This document shows, piece after piece, positions 8,288-18,491 of a stretch of 64,000 bases of DNA (the first letter of the stretch is position 1; each line of letters begins with the position of its first letter). The notes below the pieces were generated by a model, which saw nothing but the letters and a program-made list of their open reading frames with translations, was not told the origin of the DNA and did not search any database. A program made the translations under genes and the position numbers. Source of the stretch: Prochlorococcus sp. AG-363-P06 (GTDB taxonomy: Bacteria > Cyanobacteriota > Cyanobacteriia > PCC-6307 > Cyanobiaceae); the NCBI GenBank assembly GCA_003280025.1, contig QCGD01000007.1, forward strand, positions 1 to 64,000, written 5' to 3'.

Positions 8288-9016
8288 ATGGCTACTTTGG
8301 GAGTAAATATAGATCATATTGCGAACGTCAGACAGGCTCGGAGGACAATTGAGCCGGATCCTGTTCAATTTGCTTTTTTAGCAGAATTAGGTGGAGCAGA
8401 TTCAATAACAGTTCATTTAAGAGAAGATAGAAGACACATACAAGATAGAGATGTATTTATTTTGAAAGAAACTATTAAAACAAAACTCAATTTGGAGATG
8501 GCTGCTACAGAAGAAATGTTAGAGATCTCTAAAAAGCTTCTTCCAGATTATGTAACGCTTGTACCCGAAAAAAGAGAAGAAGTTACAACAGAGGGAGGTT
8601 TGGATGTCAAAAATAATGAAAAATATCTCAAAAACTTTGTTAAATCTTTAAAATATTCAAATATACAAGTGAGTGCATTTATAGATCCAGAAAGTGAACA
8701 GATCAATTATTCAAAAGAAATAGGGTTTGATTTTATAGAATTACATACTGGTAAATATGCCGATTTGAATGGTGAAGATCAATATAAAGAGCTCCAAAAA
8801 ATTATAGAATCTAGTTATGTAGCAAATGATATTGGATTAGTTGTTAATGCTGGACATGGACTAAATTACCAAAATGTACAAAAGATTGCATCTATTAACA
8901 ATATGAATGAGTTAAACATTGGCCATAGTATTGTTGCAAGGGCTCTAGCGGTAGGTTTAGAAAAGTCTGTTCGTGAAATGAAGTCACTTATTACATTAAA
9001 TTCAATTTCAAAATGA
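8288..9016 (+). CDS. pdxJ: Pyridoxine 5'-phosphate synthase
   Basis: Last ring-closing step of DXP-dependent vitamin B6 synthesis, condensing 1-deoxyxylulose 5-phosphate with 3-amino-1-hydroxyacetone phosphate. At 242 residues it has the normal length. The family start (L-G-V-N-I-D-H-I-A-N-V-R-Q-A-R) is followed by the active-site segments H-L-R-E-D-R-R-H-I and, later, N-A-G-H-G-L-N and N-I-G-H-S-I-V-A-R-A. The stop TGA overlaps the ATG of ycf54 by 4 nt (ATGA), so translation is probably coupled. Confidence 0.96.
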   Translation: MATLGVNIDHIANVRQARRTIEPDPVQFAFLAELGGADSITVHLREDRRHIQDRDVFILKETIKTKLNLEMAATEEMLEISKKLLPDYVTLVPEKREEVTTEGGLDVKNNEKYLKNFVKSLKYSNIQVSAFIDPESEQINYSKEIGFDFIELHTGKYADLNGEDQYKELQKIIESSYVANDIGLVVNAGHGLNYQNVQKIASINNMNELNIGHSIVARALAVGLEKSVREMKSLITLNSISK

Positions 9017-9330
9017 CAACATATTTTTTTATCGCAGCAAGTGAAAAGTTTTTAACAGTTGAAGAACCTCTTGAAGAGATTCTGAAAGAGAGGGAGAGGA
9101 ATTATAAAGAAAACAATAAAGAAATAGATTTTTGGCTTTTAAAAAATCCAACTTTTTTACAAATAACTCAATTTAATGATTTAACAGCAAAGATTCCAAC
9201 CCCTCCAGCAGCTGTTTTATCAACCGATAAAAAATTTATAACTTTTTTAAAGCTTCGCTTAGAGTTTGTTGCTGTGGGTGAATTCGAATGTCCTAATGCA
9301 GAAATAAATGATCCATTTAAAGTTGAGTAA
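9013..9330 (+). CDS. ycf54: Ycf54, accessory factor of the Mg-protoporphyrin ester cyclase
   Basis: A 105-residue protein recognised by M-T-T-Y-F-F-I-A-A-S-E-K-F-L, E-E-P-L-E-E-I-L-K-E-R, N-N-K-E-I-D-F-W-L and F-L-K-L-R-L-E-F-V-A-V-G-E-F-E. These are hallmarks of the Ycf54 (DUF2488) family. In cyanobacteria and plants it is required for the oxidative ring closure that makes protochlorophyllide in chlorophyll synthesis, acting with the AcsF-type cyclase. It starts inside the pdxJ stop (ATGA overlap). recC follows after 17 nt. Confidence 0.93.
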   Translation: MTTYFFIAASEKFLTVEEPLEEILKERERNYKENNKEIDFWLLKNPTFLQITQFNDLTAKIPTPPAAVLSTDKKFITFLKLRLEFVAVGEFECPNAEINDPFKVE

Positions 9331-9347
9331 TATAACCAACAAGTAAA

Positions 9348-12300
9348 TTGCTCAATATTTATAAGTCAAACAAAATTGAAGTAATAAGTGAGCTGTTAGC
9401 AGAAGAATTAAGGATTTACCCTCCTTTTATCACTGAAAAATTAGAAATAGCGGTTCCCAATTATTTTCTGGGTAGGTGGTTATGGGAACAAATAACTATA
9501 AAAAATCAAATAAGTGCACTTTATGAATTAAAGACAATATCAAGCTATACCGAGACATTATTAACAAACTTTTTCCCTGAGATTGATATGGGCTTATGGA
9601 ATTTTGAGTCAATTAAATGGGGGATTATAGATTCATTAGAAGAATTAAATGATTTTAAAGAATCTTGGCCACTAAGTAATTGGATTAAAAAATATTTGGA
9701 CAATAAAAAGACAATTGATGGGGACATTTATAATTTGACAAAAAAAATTACGAATAATTTTATTGATTATCTCATTTTTAGACCTGAAATGATTGCTGAA
9801 TGGAATAGATACGAAATTAATTCACTCAATCTTTTTAAAAATTTAAATTCAAATCAATTTTGGCAACCAATTTTATATAAATTATTACAGAAAAAAATAT
9901 CTGAAAACCCTTCATGTCTATACATGATTGAAGTAATAAATAATTTAAGAAAATTTAAAAAATTGCAAGGCAAGATCCCAAATCAAATTTATATTATTTT
10001 GGATAATAATATATCTAAACTACATATTAATTTTTATTCAGAACTTTCAAAATTTACTAAAGTAAATTTATATTTATTATCTGCAGGAGATGATTTATGG
10101 AATAGAATAAATTGCCTTGATGGAGAGTTGGAATTTGATGATTTTCAAAGTAAATTTAATATGAAAAATACAAATATTGAAAAAATATTTGGTAAATTTG
10201 GAGCAAATTTTCAGAAATTAATTGAGGAAAATATTTATAAGGAAGATATAAAATTAAAAAATAATTTAATATATATTGATCCAACAATTAATTTTTCTGA
10301 GAAGAAAGATATTTCTCTGCTCAATCAAATCCAAAAAAGACTAATTGATAACAATAACAATGATTTTATAGTAAATGAAAATGATGATTCAATAATACTT
10401 GTTGAGCATTTTAATCAACTAAGTCAATTAGAATATTTAAGAAATAAAATACTAGAAATACTAGATTCTTGTGAGAATATTAAATATAGTGATATTGCTG
10501 TTTTATCTCCACAAACGAGTCAAATCAAACCTTATCTAAAGTATATCTTTAATAATGAGTTAATTAATGGTGAAAAGATACCTTATTTTTTTATTGATGA
10601 GGATAATGATCAATCTTCAGACATATATAAATTTTTAATTGACATAACTGAAATAGCAAATGAGAAAATTACACTAGAAAAAATAGATTATCTTCTTTCT
10701 AAAAAAGTAACTCAGAACATTTTTGATTTTCATATTACTGAGAAGGATGAAATTATTTTGTTACTTACCCAAGTAGGTTTTCATTGGGGATTAGATGCCA
10801 ATGAAAGACTAGGTGAAGAAGAAAACACTCTAGAGTGGTGTATAAATAGAATTACTTTAGGCTTAATTTATGATATAGAAGCTAAGTTAAGTACTTTAAA
10901 TCTAAAACCATTTAGCCCAAAAAATATAAATTTGGATTTGCATAAATGGATTAAAATATTAATTCAGTTTAAAAAATACATTAATTTGCTTAGGGGATCT
11001 TTTTCTTACTTCAGTTGGGTTGAAAAGATAAAGTTTATTTTAAAAAACATTTCTGATTCTAATGCAAATTTTAATTTACAAATAAGTGAAATAAATAGGA
11101 TTTTTGATAATCACGAATTAAATTTAATACCAGATGATCTTATTTTGTTAAATGTTTTTAGAGAGATATTAATTACTTGCATAAATAAAGCTAAATATAA
11201 AGGGCAATCACGTATCAACAAGATTCTAGTAAGTGACATTGAGAATGCTAGGCACATTCCAAATAAGGTTATCTTCCTCCTCAACATGAATGGTGTTTAT
11301 TATCCAAAATTATCAATGAATGAAAATATTAATTTATTAAATAATCAATATTACCTAGGCGATCCATCAGTAGTTGAAAGAGAAAAATCTTTTTTTTTAG
11401 AGTTGTTAATTGCCTGTAGAGATAAATTAATAGTTACTTGGGTAAAGAATGACAAAGACAATAAAAAATTAGATGTTTCTTTTCCTATAAAAGAGTTAAT
11501 TTCTTTTTTTGATAAAATTTTAACCAAAGACCAAAGAAAACTAATAATAAAAAATTATGATTTAAATAAAAAGGCAAATATTGATCTTGATAGTTCTAAG
11601 ATTATTAAAAGTCATTATTCGTTAATAGAAAATATAGATTGGAAAGAAAAAAATTACGATATTAAAAATTATAAATTATCAGAATTAATTTATTGGTTCA
11701 AAACTCCTCAAAAATATTGGCTTAATAAAAAAAATATTTCTCCCAAGAGAATATTTATGCATCATCCTGACGAGGAGTATGTAAGCAATTTAAAGAAGTC
11801 TCAATTAATGACTAATGTAATCCAGCAATTAGAGATTGATAACTATAACATTATTGATGATTTAAAAAATTTGAATATTAATGATAAATTCGTTGAAAAT
11901 GGAATTATTACGCCCAAAAATAGTATTTTTGATAAACAAAATGAAATTAAAGACTTAGTAAGTAGTCTTTCTGAAGAATTGATTAAACATAATAAAATTT
12001 ATAGAATTTACGTTAAATCAAACTCAAATAAGGAAGAATATTTCATTGATGATGACACCGTAATTGAATTAATTCATGAGAAACTAAGTTTAAGACGTTT
12101 GAAAGAAGCTTGGATAAAATTACTCTTTATTTCCTCTTTAAAGAAGAATATAAAAAAGACTAAAGTAATTTTTAGAACAGAAAATCAATATAAATCTCAA
12201 ATTATTCAATCACCTGGAGCAGCTGATTCAAATTTAATTTTGGAGGAATACATAAATGTTTTTAAGAATTATTCTGAAAAATGTTTACCTCTTCCTCCAG

Positions 12301-12530
12301 AAAGCACTTATAGATATGTAGAAGCAAAAATTAAATCAAAAAATGAGAAAAAAGCTTTTTCAGATAGATGGATTGGTAATAAAATTTTTTCTAAAGGAGA
12401 AAGAGATAATATCGAAATGCTAATGTGTTTTGGAGATAAAAAAGAACCAGATTTCTTTTTTGGAAATAGTAATTTTGATAAATTATCATTCAGACTATAT
12501 TGTCCTCTAATTGAAGCATTAAATAAATAA
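9348..12530 (+). CDS. recC: Exodeoxyribonuclease V subunit gamma (RecC)
   Basis: RecC is the catalytically inactive helicase-fold subunit of RecBCD. It splits the DNA strands and recognises Chi. The 1060-residue protein starts with the family-typical L-N-I-Y-K-S-N-K-I-E-V-I-S-E-L-L and has N-Y-F-L-G-R-W-L-W and L-P-L-P-P-E-S-T-Y near the C-terminus. The start is TTG at 9348. The protein is extremely Asn/Lys/Ile-rich, as expected at this base composition. Position in front of recB and recD, interrupted only by a small methyltransferase gene, supports the call. The stop overlaps the next start by 1 nt (TAATG). Confidence 0.9.
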   Translation: MLNIYKSNKIEVISELLAEELRIYPPFITEKLEIAVPNYFLGRWLWEQITIKNQISALYELKTISSYTETLLTNFFPEIDMGLWNFESIKWGIIDSLEELNDFKESWPLSNWIKKYLDNKKTIDGDIYNLTKKITNNFIDYLIFRPEMIAEWNRYEINSLNLFKNLNSNQFWQPILYKLLQKKISENPSCLYMIEVINNLRKFKKLQGKIPNQIYIILDNNISKLHINFYSELSKFTKVNLYLLSAGDDLWNRINCLDGELEFDDFQSKFNMKNTNIEKIFGKFGANFQKLIEENIYKEDIKLKNNLIYIDPTINFSEKKDISLLNQIQKRLIDNNNNDFIVNENDDSIILVEHFNQLSQLEYLRNKILEILDSCENIKYSDIAVLSPQTSQIKPYLKYIFNNELINGEKIPYFFIDEDNDQSSDIYKFLIDITEIANEKITLEKIDYLLSKKVTQNIFDFHITEKDEIILLLTQVGFHWGLDANERLGEEENTLEWCINRITLGLIYDIEAKLSTLNLKPFSPKNINLDLHKWIKILIQFKKYINLLRGSFSYFSWVEKIKFILKNISDSNANFNLQISEINRIFDNHELNLIPDDLILLNVFREILITCINKAKYKGQSRINKILVSDIENARHIPNKVIFLLNMNGVYYPKLSMNENINLLNNQYYLGDPSVVEREKSFFLELLIACRDKLIVTWVKNDKDNKKLDVSFPIKELISFFDKILTKDQRKLIIKNYDLNKKANIDLDSSKIIKSHYSLIENIDWKEKNYDIKNYKLSELIYWFKTPQKYWLNKKNISPKRIFMHHPDEEYVSNLKKSQLMTNVIQQLEIDNYNIIDDLKNLNINDKFVENGIITPKNSIFDKQNEIKDLVSSLSEELIKHNKIYRIYVKSNSNKEEYFIDDDTVIELIHEKLSLRRLKEAWIKLLFISSLKKNIKKTKVIFRTENQYKSQIIQSPGAADSNLILEEYINVFKNYSEKCLPLPPESTYRYVEAKIKSKNEKKAFSDRWIGNKIFSKGERDNIEMLMCFGDKKEPDFFFGNSNFDKLSFRLYCPLIEALNK

Positions 12531-13003
12531 TGAATAAATTTAAATTAAAGGTTTTTTTAAAAGCTACTTATGAACTAATACTTGTTTTTTTACAGTTCTT
12601 TATTATTGCGCTCCATTTTTTTCAATTGGGATTAATTCCAAAAAAACAAATAATTCAAATTACTCCTATATCTTATTTTATGGGGATTTTAATTATCATA
12701 ATCGCTTTGATAATAATTTTAGTTGCAATTAAAGACTTAGGAAGAAATTTATCCCCATTCCCAAGACCTTTAACTAATAGCAATCTTGTTACTACAGGTA
12801 TTTATCGATTTACTCGACATCCTATTTACTATTCTTTAATATTTATTTCTTTTGGCGTTTTTATAATAAAGCTATGTATTTATTATTTATGTTTAACAAT
12901 AAGTCTGGCTTTGATAATTAAATTCAAGATTGTTTTAGAAGAGCAATATTTAAACAATAAATTTAAAAATTATTTACTTTATAAAAATGAGGTCAAATAT
13001 TAA
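12530..13003 (+). CDS. Membrane methyltransferase of the ICMT/PEMT-like family, 157 aa
   Basis: Several transmembrane helices, with the signature G-I-Y-R-F-T-R-H-P-I-Y-Y-S at about residues 84-96 and a C-terminal E-E-Q-Y. This pattern is shared by isoprenylcysteine carboxyl methyltransferases, phospholipid N-methyltransferases and related small membrane SAM enzymes. The substrate cannot be deduced. It is inserted between recC (1-nt overlap) and recB (12-nt gap) on the same strand, so it is almost certainly co-transcribed with them, although no functional link to recombination is known to me. Confidence 0.85.
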   Translation: MNKFKLKVFLKATYELILVFLQFFIIALHFFQLGLIPKKQIIQITPISYFMGILIIIIALIIILVAIKDLGRNLSPFPRPLTNSNLVTTGIYRFTRHPIYYSLIFISFGVFIIKLCIYYLCLTISLALIIKFKIVLEEQYLNNKFKNYLLYKNEVKY

Positions 13004-13015
13004 TTAAATAAAGAT

Positions 13016-16000
13016 ATGGATATTAATCAAATCAAATTAGATAATAAGTTTAAATTAGTAGAAGCAAGTGCAGGGACTGGTAAAAGTTTTACTTTGGCTC
13101 ACATAGTTTTAAGAAATGTTTTGGAGAAAAAAATTAAACCAGATGAGATACTCTTATTAAGTTTTACAAAAAATACGTGTTCTGAATTACGAGATAAAAT
13201 AGTTTCAAGATTTAATAAATTAAAATTATTTTTGCAAAATCATAAAGCAACTGAGATAGATAATACTCTTCAGAATTGGTATTTAAAATTTAAGGAGAAG
13301 GAAAAATCTAAGGATAAAATTATATCTGAAATCGATAATTTTGTTAATCAAATTTATAAGTTAAAAGTAACTACATTCCATTCTTTTTGCAATAATATTA
13401 TGGATGAATATAGTATTGAAATTGGTTTAACTCAAGATTCCTACATTGAGAATAATATAGATAATTTGTATAAAGATGTAATAGATAATTTGTGGCTAAA
13501 TGATTTTCTAAATCTTCATCCAAAGCTGATTTCAGCAGTTAGCAAAAAAAAAATAAGTTCTAGATTTGGAAGTAGAATCAATAAGTCATTTTTTGTAGAA
13601 ATTTTAAAAAATATAGATCAAGAAAATATTTGCAAATTTAAAATAAATAATAAATATAAGAATATTGATATAACTAGTTATTTAAATGAATTTTTGTATT
13701 CTAGTTGGAATGAGTTTTATTTTGAATGGAATAAGAATGGGAAAGAATTATTTCTCCAACTTATTGAGTTAGGCAAATTAATTAAGGACTGTGGTGGTAA
13801 AAGTCAAATATATGCAGCTAAACCAAGAAATGATAAGTTCAATCAAATAATTTGTTGGATTGATGAAATTAACAAAAGGCTTGGTTCAAAAGATATTATT
13901 GAATTTATTAATGATATTTCTAATGAGGATCTTTTATTTAAATATTTTTATAAAGAAAATATATCTAAAGAAATTAATAAAAATAATCTAAAATTAGATT
14001 TTACTAAATTTAATTTACTACAAGAAAAAATTTATAAAATAAAAGAAGGGATCTATAACGAATTTGTAAGAATATTTACCCAATTAGCTTATATAAAATT
14101 AATTGAATTAAAGAAAAGGCTTTCTATTTTTAACTTCAATGATCTTATAAAGACAATAGAAAATACATATCTAGATTCAGATCTTAGTAATAGTAATCTA
14201 ACTCAAATTCAAAATCGCTTTAAATGTGTCTTAGTAGATGAGTTTCAAGATACAGATAATATTCAGTGGAATTTAATTAAAAAGTTCTTTAATACACAAA
14301 ATCATTTTTTGCTTTGTGTAGGTGATCCAAAACAAGCGATCTACAAATTTAGGGGAGGAGATATTGAAACTTACTTAGATGCAAGATCTAAAGCAATCGA
14401 AGTTTTTACTCTTACAGATAATTATAGATCCTCAAAAAAATTACTAGATGTTATTAATAAACTTTATAAGAATGGACTTAAAGAATCAAAACTAAAATAT
14501 AGGAAATTAAACTCTATTATTAATGAAAATATTAATTCAGAATATAAATTTAAGGATGTATTTGGAATTGTAGAATTTTCAAAAAAAGAGACTGATTTAG
14601 AGGATCTTGTAACTCGTTACATAGTTAATTTTATTTTAAATAATAATGAAATTGATATTAATAAAATTGCGATTCTTACCTTAAATAATTCGCAATGCTT
14701 AGATTTTAAAAATAAATTAAACCAGTATAATGTACCATGCAAAATTCAACATAAACAAAATATTTTTGATACAGAAGCAAGTAATCTATTATTTTTATTC
14801 ATTGATTGTTTATTGCATCCTAGGCTTTATAAGAATATAACTTTATTGGCTGCTTCAAAATTTATAGAAATTGATTTAGAAGAATTAGTTGATGATGGAA
14901 TTAGTAATAAGTTAAAATTTTTAATTAATAAATGTATTACTTGGTCTCAGGAACTAAGAGAAAAAGGGTTTTTAAATATTGTTAATGAACTTCTTATAAA
15001 TTACAACTCATCCTCGATTATTCGAGATTCAGATTTAAATTCAAATTTATTTCAACTTTCAGAAATTATTGAAATAGAATTAATCAATAATGATTTTAAT
15101 CTCAATAAAGTTTTTAACTGGTATAAAAACCAGTTAGATCATTCTTTAAGAATTTGTACTGGAGAAGATTTTTTGACGAATGATTATAATCTCCAAAATG
15201 GAATTAACCTTTCTACTATCCATAGTAGTAAGGGCCTTGAGTTTGATATGGTCTTATGTCCATATCTCTCTATTATTTCTAATAAATCAAATAAAATTAA
15301 AGGACCTATTTGGAAATCAAATATTGATAGAAGCATATACATTAATATTTCTAATAATTATTGGAAGGTTGAGAAATTTAAATTAAAAGAAGAAATAGAT
15401 TTATTTAAAGAGAGTGAAAGGTTAATTTATGTAGCCCTTACAAGGAGCAAATATAAGCTTATAGTTTTTAATGATTTAGAAGATAGAAATAATATTTTAA
15501 ATAATGATTTACTATCTAATTTGGAAAATATTAATATTCATAAGTCTACTTTTGAAGATGTGATAGAGAAAGACAAAATTAAAGAAATTTTTTCTAAGTT
15601 CCAAATTAATGGATTGAATAAAAATCTTTGGAAATTAGATAAAGCTAATAAAAAAATATCTAGAAAATTTACTTCTGGTCAATTAATTTCTTATTCAAGT
15701 TATTCTTCATGGATACGCAAAGATAAAAAAATTGAATCAGCCATTAATCAGTATAAGGATTATGAAGATAAAATCTCAATTATAAATATTAAACACGAGT
15801 CTAATTTTAATAAAACAAAAAGTTATCCGAATTATTTTTCTTATCCAAATCCCTTAAGTGAATTTCCAAAAGGAACTATTGCTGGGACTTGTTTGCATAA
15901 AATAATAGAAAGATTTGAATTTAGAAACGATAATAATCAAGAATTAATTGATTTAATTGTTGAAGAATTGAACTTTCATCAAATCGATACTTCTTTGGCT

Positions 16001-16648
16001 TTTAAAGTAAAAGATGCAATTTTAAGAATTATAAATATATCTTTAGGAAGTGAGTTACAAAACAAGAAACTAGTTGATATTCCAAATGAAAAGATACTTA
16101 AAGAGGTTAAATATGATTTAACTCTATCTTACCAAGGTAGAAATTTAAATTCTCACGATATATCAAAATGCTTTATTTTAGATCAGGAATATGAATTTGG
16201 GGAAGAATATGCAAGCAAAATAAATGATCTACAAATTTTGAATAAAGGCTTTCATTCTGGATGTATTGACTGTGTTTTTCCAGTAGGTAATACATTAGAA
16301 GATAGTAAATGGTGGGTAATTGATTGGAAAAGTAATTTCATTTCTAGAAGTGATAACAGCGATTGTTTACCGAGAAACTATAACTATGAAAATATGAGAG
16401 ATGAAATGATCAAACATCATTATCCATTGCAAGCTCATCTTTATTTATTAGCATTACATAGATTATTAAAGTGGAGATTTAAAAATTATCAACCCCATCT
16501 ACATCTAGGAGGATATATTTATTTGTTTTTAAAGGGATTGCCAGACTTTGAATTATTTGAGAAATCAAATTCGAAAGATATATCTCCTGGAATTTTTATT
16601 GGCAATGCACCTTTAAACAGAATTAATTATTTAGATAAACTTTTTTAA
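13016..16648 (+). CDS. recB: Exodeoxyribonuclease V subunit beta (RecB)
   Basis: Superfamily 1A helicase plus nuclease, 1210 residues. The Walker A motif A-S-A-G-T-G-K-S is at residues 17-24. Walker B is V-D-E-F-Q-D-T-D, followed by G-D-P-K-Q-A-I-Y-K-F-R-G-G-D and the later motifs H-S-S-K-G-L-E-F and V-A-L-T-R-S. The C-terminal nuclease domain is intact: G-C-I-D-C-V-F, then V-I-D-W-K-S-N with the catalytic D-x-K, then P-L-Q-A-H-L-Y-L-L-A-L-H. The enzyme degrades linear DNA and loads RecA after Chi. recD starts 1 nt after the stop. Confidence 0.95.
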   Translation: MDINQIKLDNKFKLVEASAGTGKSFTLAHIVLRNVLEKKIKPDEILLLSFTKNTCSELRDKIVSRFNKLKLFLQNHKATEIDNTLQNWYLKFKEKEKSKDKIISEIDNFVNQIYKLKVTTFHSFCNNIMDEYSIEIGLTQDSYIENNIDNLYKDVIDNLWLNDFLNLHPKLISAVSKKKISSRFGSRINKSFFVEILKNIDQENICKFKINNKYKNIDITSYLNEFLYSSWNEFYFEWNKNGKELFLQLIELGKLIKDCGGKSQIYAAKPRNDKFNQIICWIDEINKRLGSKDIIEFINDISNEDLLFKYFYKENISKEINKNNLKLDFTKFNLLQEKIYKIKEGIYNEFVRIFTQLAYIKLIELKKRLSIFNFNDLIKTIENTYLDSDLSNSNLTQIQNRFKCVLVDEFQDTDNIQWNLIKKFFNTQNHFLLCVGDPKQAIYKFRGGDIETYLDARSKAIEVFTLTDNYRSSKKLLDVINKLYKNGLKESKLKYRKLNSIINENINSEYKFKDVFGIVEFSKKETDLEDLVTRYIVNFILNNNEIDINKIAILTLNNSQCLDFKNKLNQYNVPCKIQHKQNIFDTEASNLLFLFIDCLLHPRLYKNITLLAASKFIEIDLEELVDDGISNKLKFLINKCITWSQELREKGFLNIVNELLINYNSSSIIRDSDLNSNLFQLSEIIEIELINNDFNLNKVFNWYKNQLDHSLRICTGEDFLTNDYNLQNGINLSTIHSSKGLEFDMVLCPYLSIISNKSNKIKGPIWKSNIDRSIYINISNNYWKVEKFKLKEEIDLFKESERLIYVALTRSKYKLIVFNDLEDRNNILNNDLLSNLENINIHKSTFEDVIEKDKIKEIFSKFQINGLNKNLWKLDKANKKISRKFTSGQLISYSSYSSWIRKDKKIESAINQYKDYEDKISIINIKHESNFNKTKSYPNYFSYPNPLSEFPKGTIAGTCLHKIIERFEFRNDNNQELIDLIVEELNFHQIDTSLAFKVKDAILRIINISLGSELQNKKLVDIPNEKILKEVKYDLTLSYQGRNLNSHDISKCFILDQEYEFGEEYASKINDLQILNKGFHSGCIDCVFPVGNTLEDSKWWVIDWKSNFISRSDNSDCLPRNYNYENMRDEMIKHHYPLQAHLYLLALHRLLKWRFKNYQPHLHLGGYIYLFLKGLPDFELFEKSNSKDISPGIFIGNAPLNRINYLDKLF

Positions 16649-16649
16649 A

Positions 16650-18353
16650 ATGAGTAAAAAATCTACTGATATTGAGAAGTTCCAATATGATCATGTATTT
16701 AATTTAATCTTAGGTATTTTTAAATTTAATGAGGAAATATATGGTAACTTCGTAAAAGATACAATAAAAATTTTATTAGAATTTGAAAAGAATGGTGAAA
16801 CTATTATTGATATAGATAATTGTTCAATAATATTTGACCTATTAGAAAATGGCTGGCCAAATAAACATATAGAAGTTTTAAAAGATTTAAGGTTGATAGA
16901 TTCCCTAAATTCTCCATTCGTTTTAGACGATAGAAAATTATCTTTAGCAAAATGGTCGGGCAAGATAGATAGAGTTATTAATTCCTTCTTAAAAAAAATA
17001 GATAACGGTGTTTTAATAGATTCGATAACTGGTGAAGATGATAATAAAATAGATCAAATTAAAAATATTTTTAATAATTCAAACTTAATTTTCCTTCAAG
17101 GAGGACCAGGAACAGGCAAAACAACTTTAATAATAAATTTAATATTAGAGCTCTTGAAAGTTGATAATTTTTTAAATATAGGCATATCCGCTCCAACAGG
17201 CAAAGCTACAGCTCGTCTAAAAGAATCTCTCAATGTTCAAAAAAATATTTCATTTACTAAATTTCTAGATCAAATAGAATTTCAAACTTTACATAGATGG
17301 ATTTTAAATTCTCAAAATAAATCTCTTAAGTTGAAATTTAAACTAAAAGAAGTAGATATTTTCATAATTGATGAAATGTCAATGGTAAATATAGATTTAA
17401 TTGAATCAGTTTTCAGTTTGCTGGCGAAGGACTGCAAAATTATTTTAGTGGGAGATAAAAATCAATTGTCCCCAGTTAATAATTGTTCTATCTGGAATTA
17501 TTTATTTGAATATACTGATAATAGTTTAATTAAATCTTGTGTATTAAATTTAAATAAAACTTATAGAAATAGTGGAGATATAGAATTAATTAGTAGTTTA
17601 ATATTTAATAATGATGCTTCTTTCTTTAATCAAAAGATTAAAGAATTAGAAAAAGATAATAAATCCAAAGAACTTACTTTTACAAAAAGTAGTGAAAATG
17701 ATATTCCTCAAAATCTTTTTAATTCAATTACGAGTTATCTAAATAAATTAAAACATTCCACTTCAAATTTAAGTAAAAAAAAATATATATTTGATGATGG
17801 CATTGATAATTTATTGCTTAATGAAAATGATTTAGTGAGAAAGATATTACTAGATTTGCAAAGTCAATTGATTTTATGTGAAAAAAATACAGGTATATGG
17901 AGTGTTGAATATTTGAATGAAGTTGTTTTTGGACAGAAAAAACCATATGACCTTAACAGTCTTGACGAGGGAGTTCCAATCATTTGCACTAAAAACAATA
18001 ATGAACTTGGCTTGTCAAATGGAGATATGGGTGTCCTTATAGGCTTAAAACATGAAAGGAAATATCTTTTTAGACGATTTAATGATAATAACGAAGAAAT
18101 TGTTGAATTAATTGATCCTTCTAATTTAGAAAATGTAGTTCCAGCAATAGCTCTTACTATTCATAAATCTCAAGGAAGTGAATCTGAGAAAGTAAGCATT
18201 TTGTGGTCCCAAAAATCTAAAAGAACTAAATATAATAGGAAAAGAAAAAAAGATAATGAAAATATCTTTTGTAGAGATAATTTTGAAAGAAGATTGCTTT
18301 ATACTGCAATTACAAGAGCGAAGAAATTTCTTGATATTTATTATTTAAATTAA
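16650..18353 (+). CDS. recD: Exodeoxyribonuclease V subunit alpha (RecD)
   Basis: Superfamily 1B 5'-3' helicase subunit of RecBCD, 567 residues. Walker A is G-G-P-G-T-G-K-T-T near residue 150, followed by A-P-T-G-K-A-T-A-R-L, F-I-I-D-E-M-S-M-V (Walker B), V-G-D-K-N-Q-L-S-P-V, and the C-terminal L-T-I-H-K-S-Q-G-S-E and Y-T-A-I-T-R-A. The N-terminal 120 residues match the RecB-binding domain in position. It lies directly after recB, so the three subunits should be made from one transcript. A 138-nt gap separates it from deaD. Confidence 0.94.
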   Translation: MSKKSTDIEKFQYDHVFNLILGIFKFNEEIYGNFVKDTIKILLEFEKNGETIIDIDNCSIIFDLLENGWPNKHIEVLKDLRLIDSLNSPFVLDDRKLSLAKWSGKIDRVINSFLKKIDNGVLIDSITGEDDNKIDQIKNIFNNSNLIFLQGGPGTGKTTLIINLILELLKVDNFLNIGISAPTGKATARLKESLNVQKNISFTKFLDQIEFQTLHRWILNSQNKSLKLKFKLKEVDIFIIDEMSMVNIDLIESVFSLLAKDCKIILVGDKNQLSPVNNCSIWNYLFEYTDNSLIKSCVLNLNKTYRNSGDIELISSLIFNNDASFFNQKIKELEKDNKSKELTFTKSSENDIPQNLFNSITSYLNKLKHSTSNLSKKKYIFDDGIDNLLLNENDLVRKILLDLQSQLILCEKNTGIWSVEYLNEVVFGQKKPYDLNSLDEGVPIICTKNNNELGLSNGDMGVLIGLKHERKYLFRRFNDNNEEIVELIDPSNLENVVPAIALTIHKSQGSESEKVSILWSQKSKRTKYNRKRKKDNENIFCRDNFERRLLYTAITRAKKFLDIYYLN

Positions 18354-18458
18354 ATCTTGATTTTGATAAATCAGTAAGATTTTAACCTTAAGATGTTAGA
18401 TTAATAATTCGGCTCTGTAAGGTTAGTCAACAATTTAAGTTTATTTAGATATTTGTTG

Positions 18459-18487
18459 AATGCCTGATCAGAAGATAATTGGGCATT
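18459..18487 (+). promoter_or_regulatory. Potential hairpin just before the deaD start
   Basis: Arms AATGCC and GGCATT enclose a 17-nt loop that itself contains a short palindrome (TGATCA). The 3' arm ends 4 nt before the deaD ATG, so it could mask the ribosome-binding region. There is no downstream T-run, so it does not look like a terminator. Confidence 0.3.
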
Positions 18488-18491
18488 TTAA

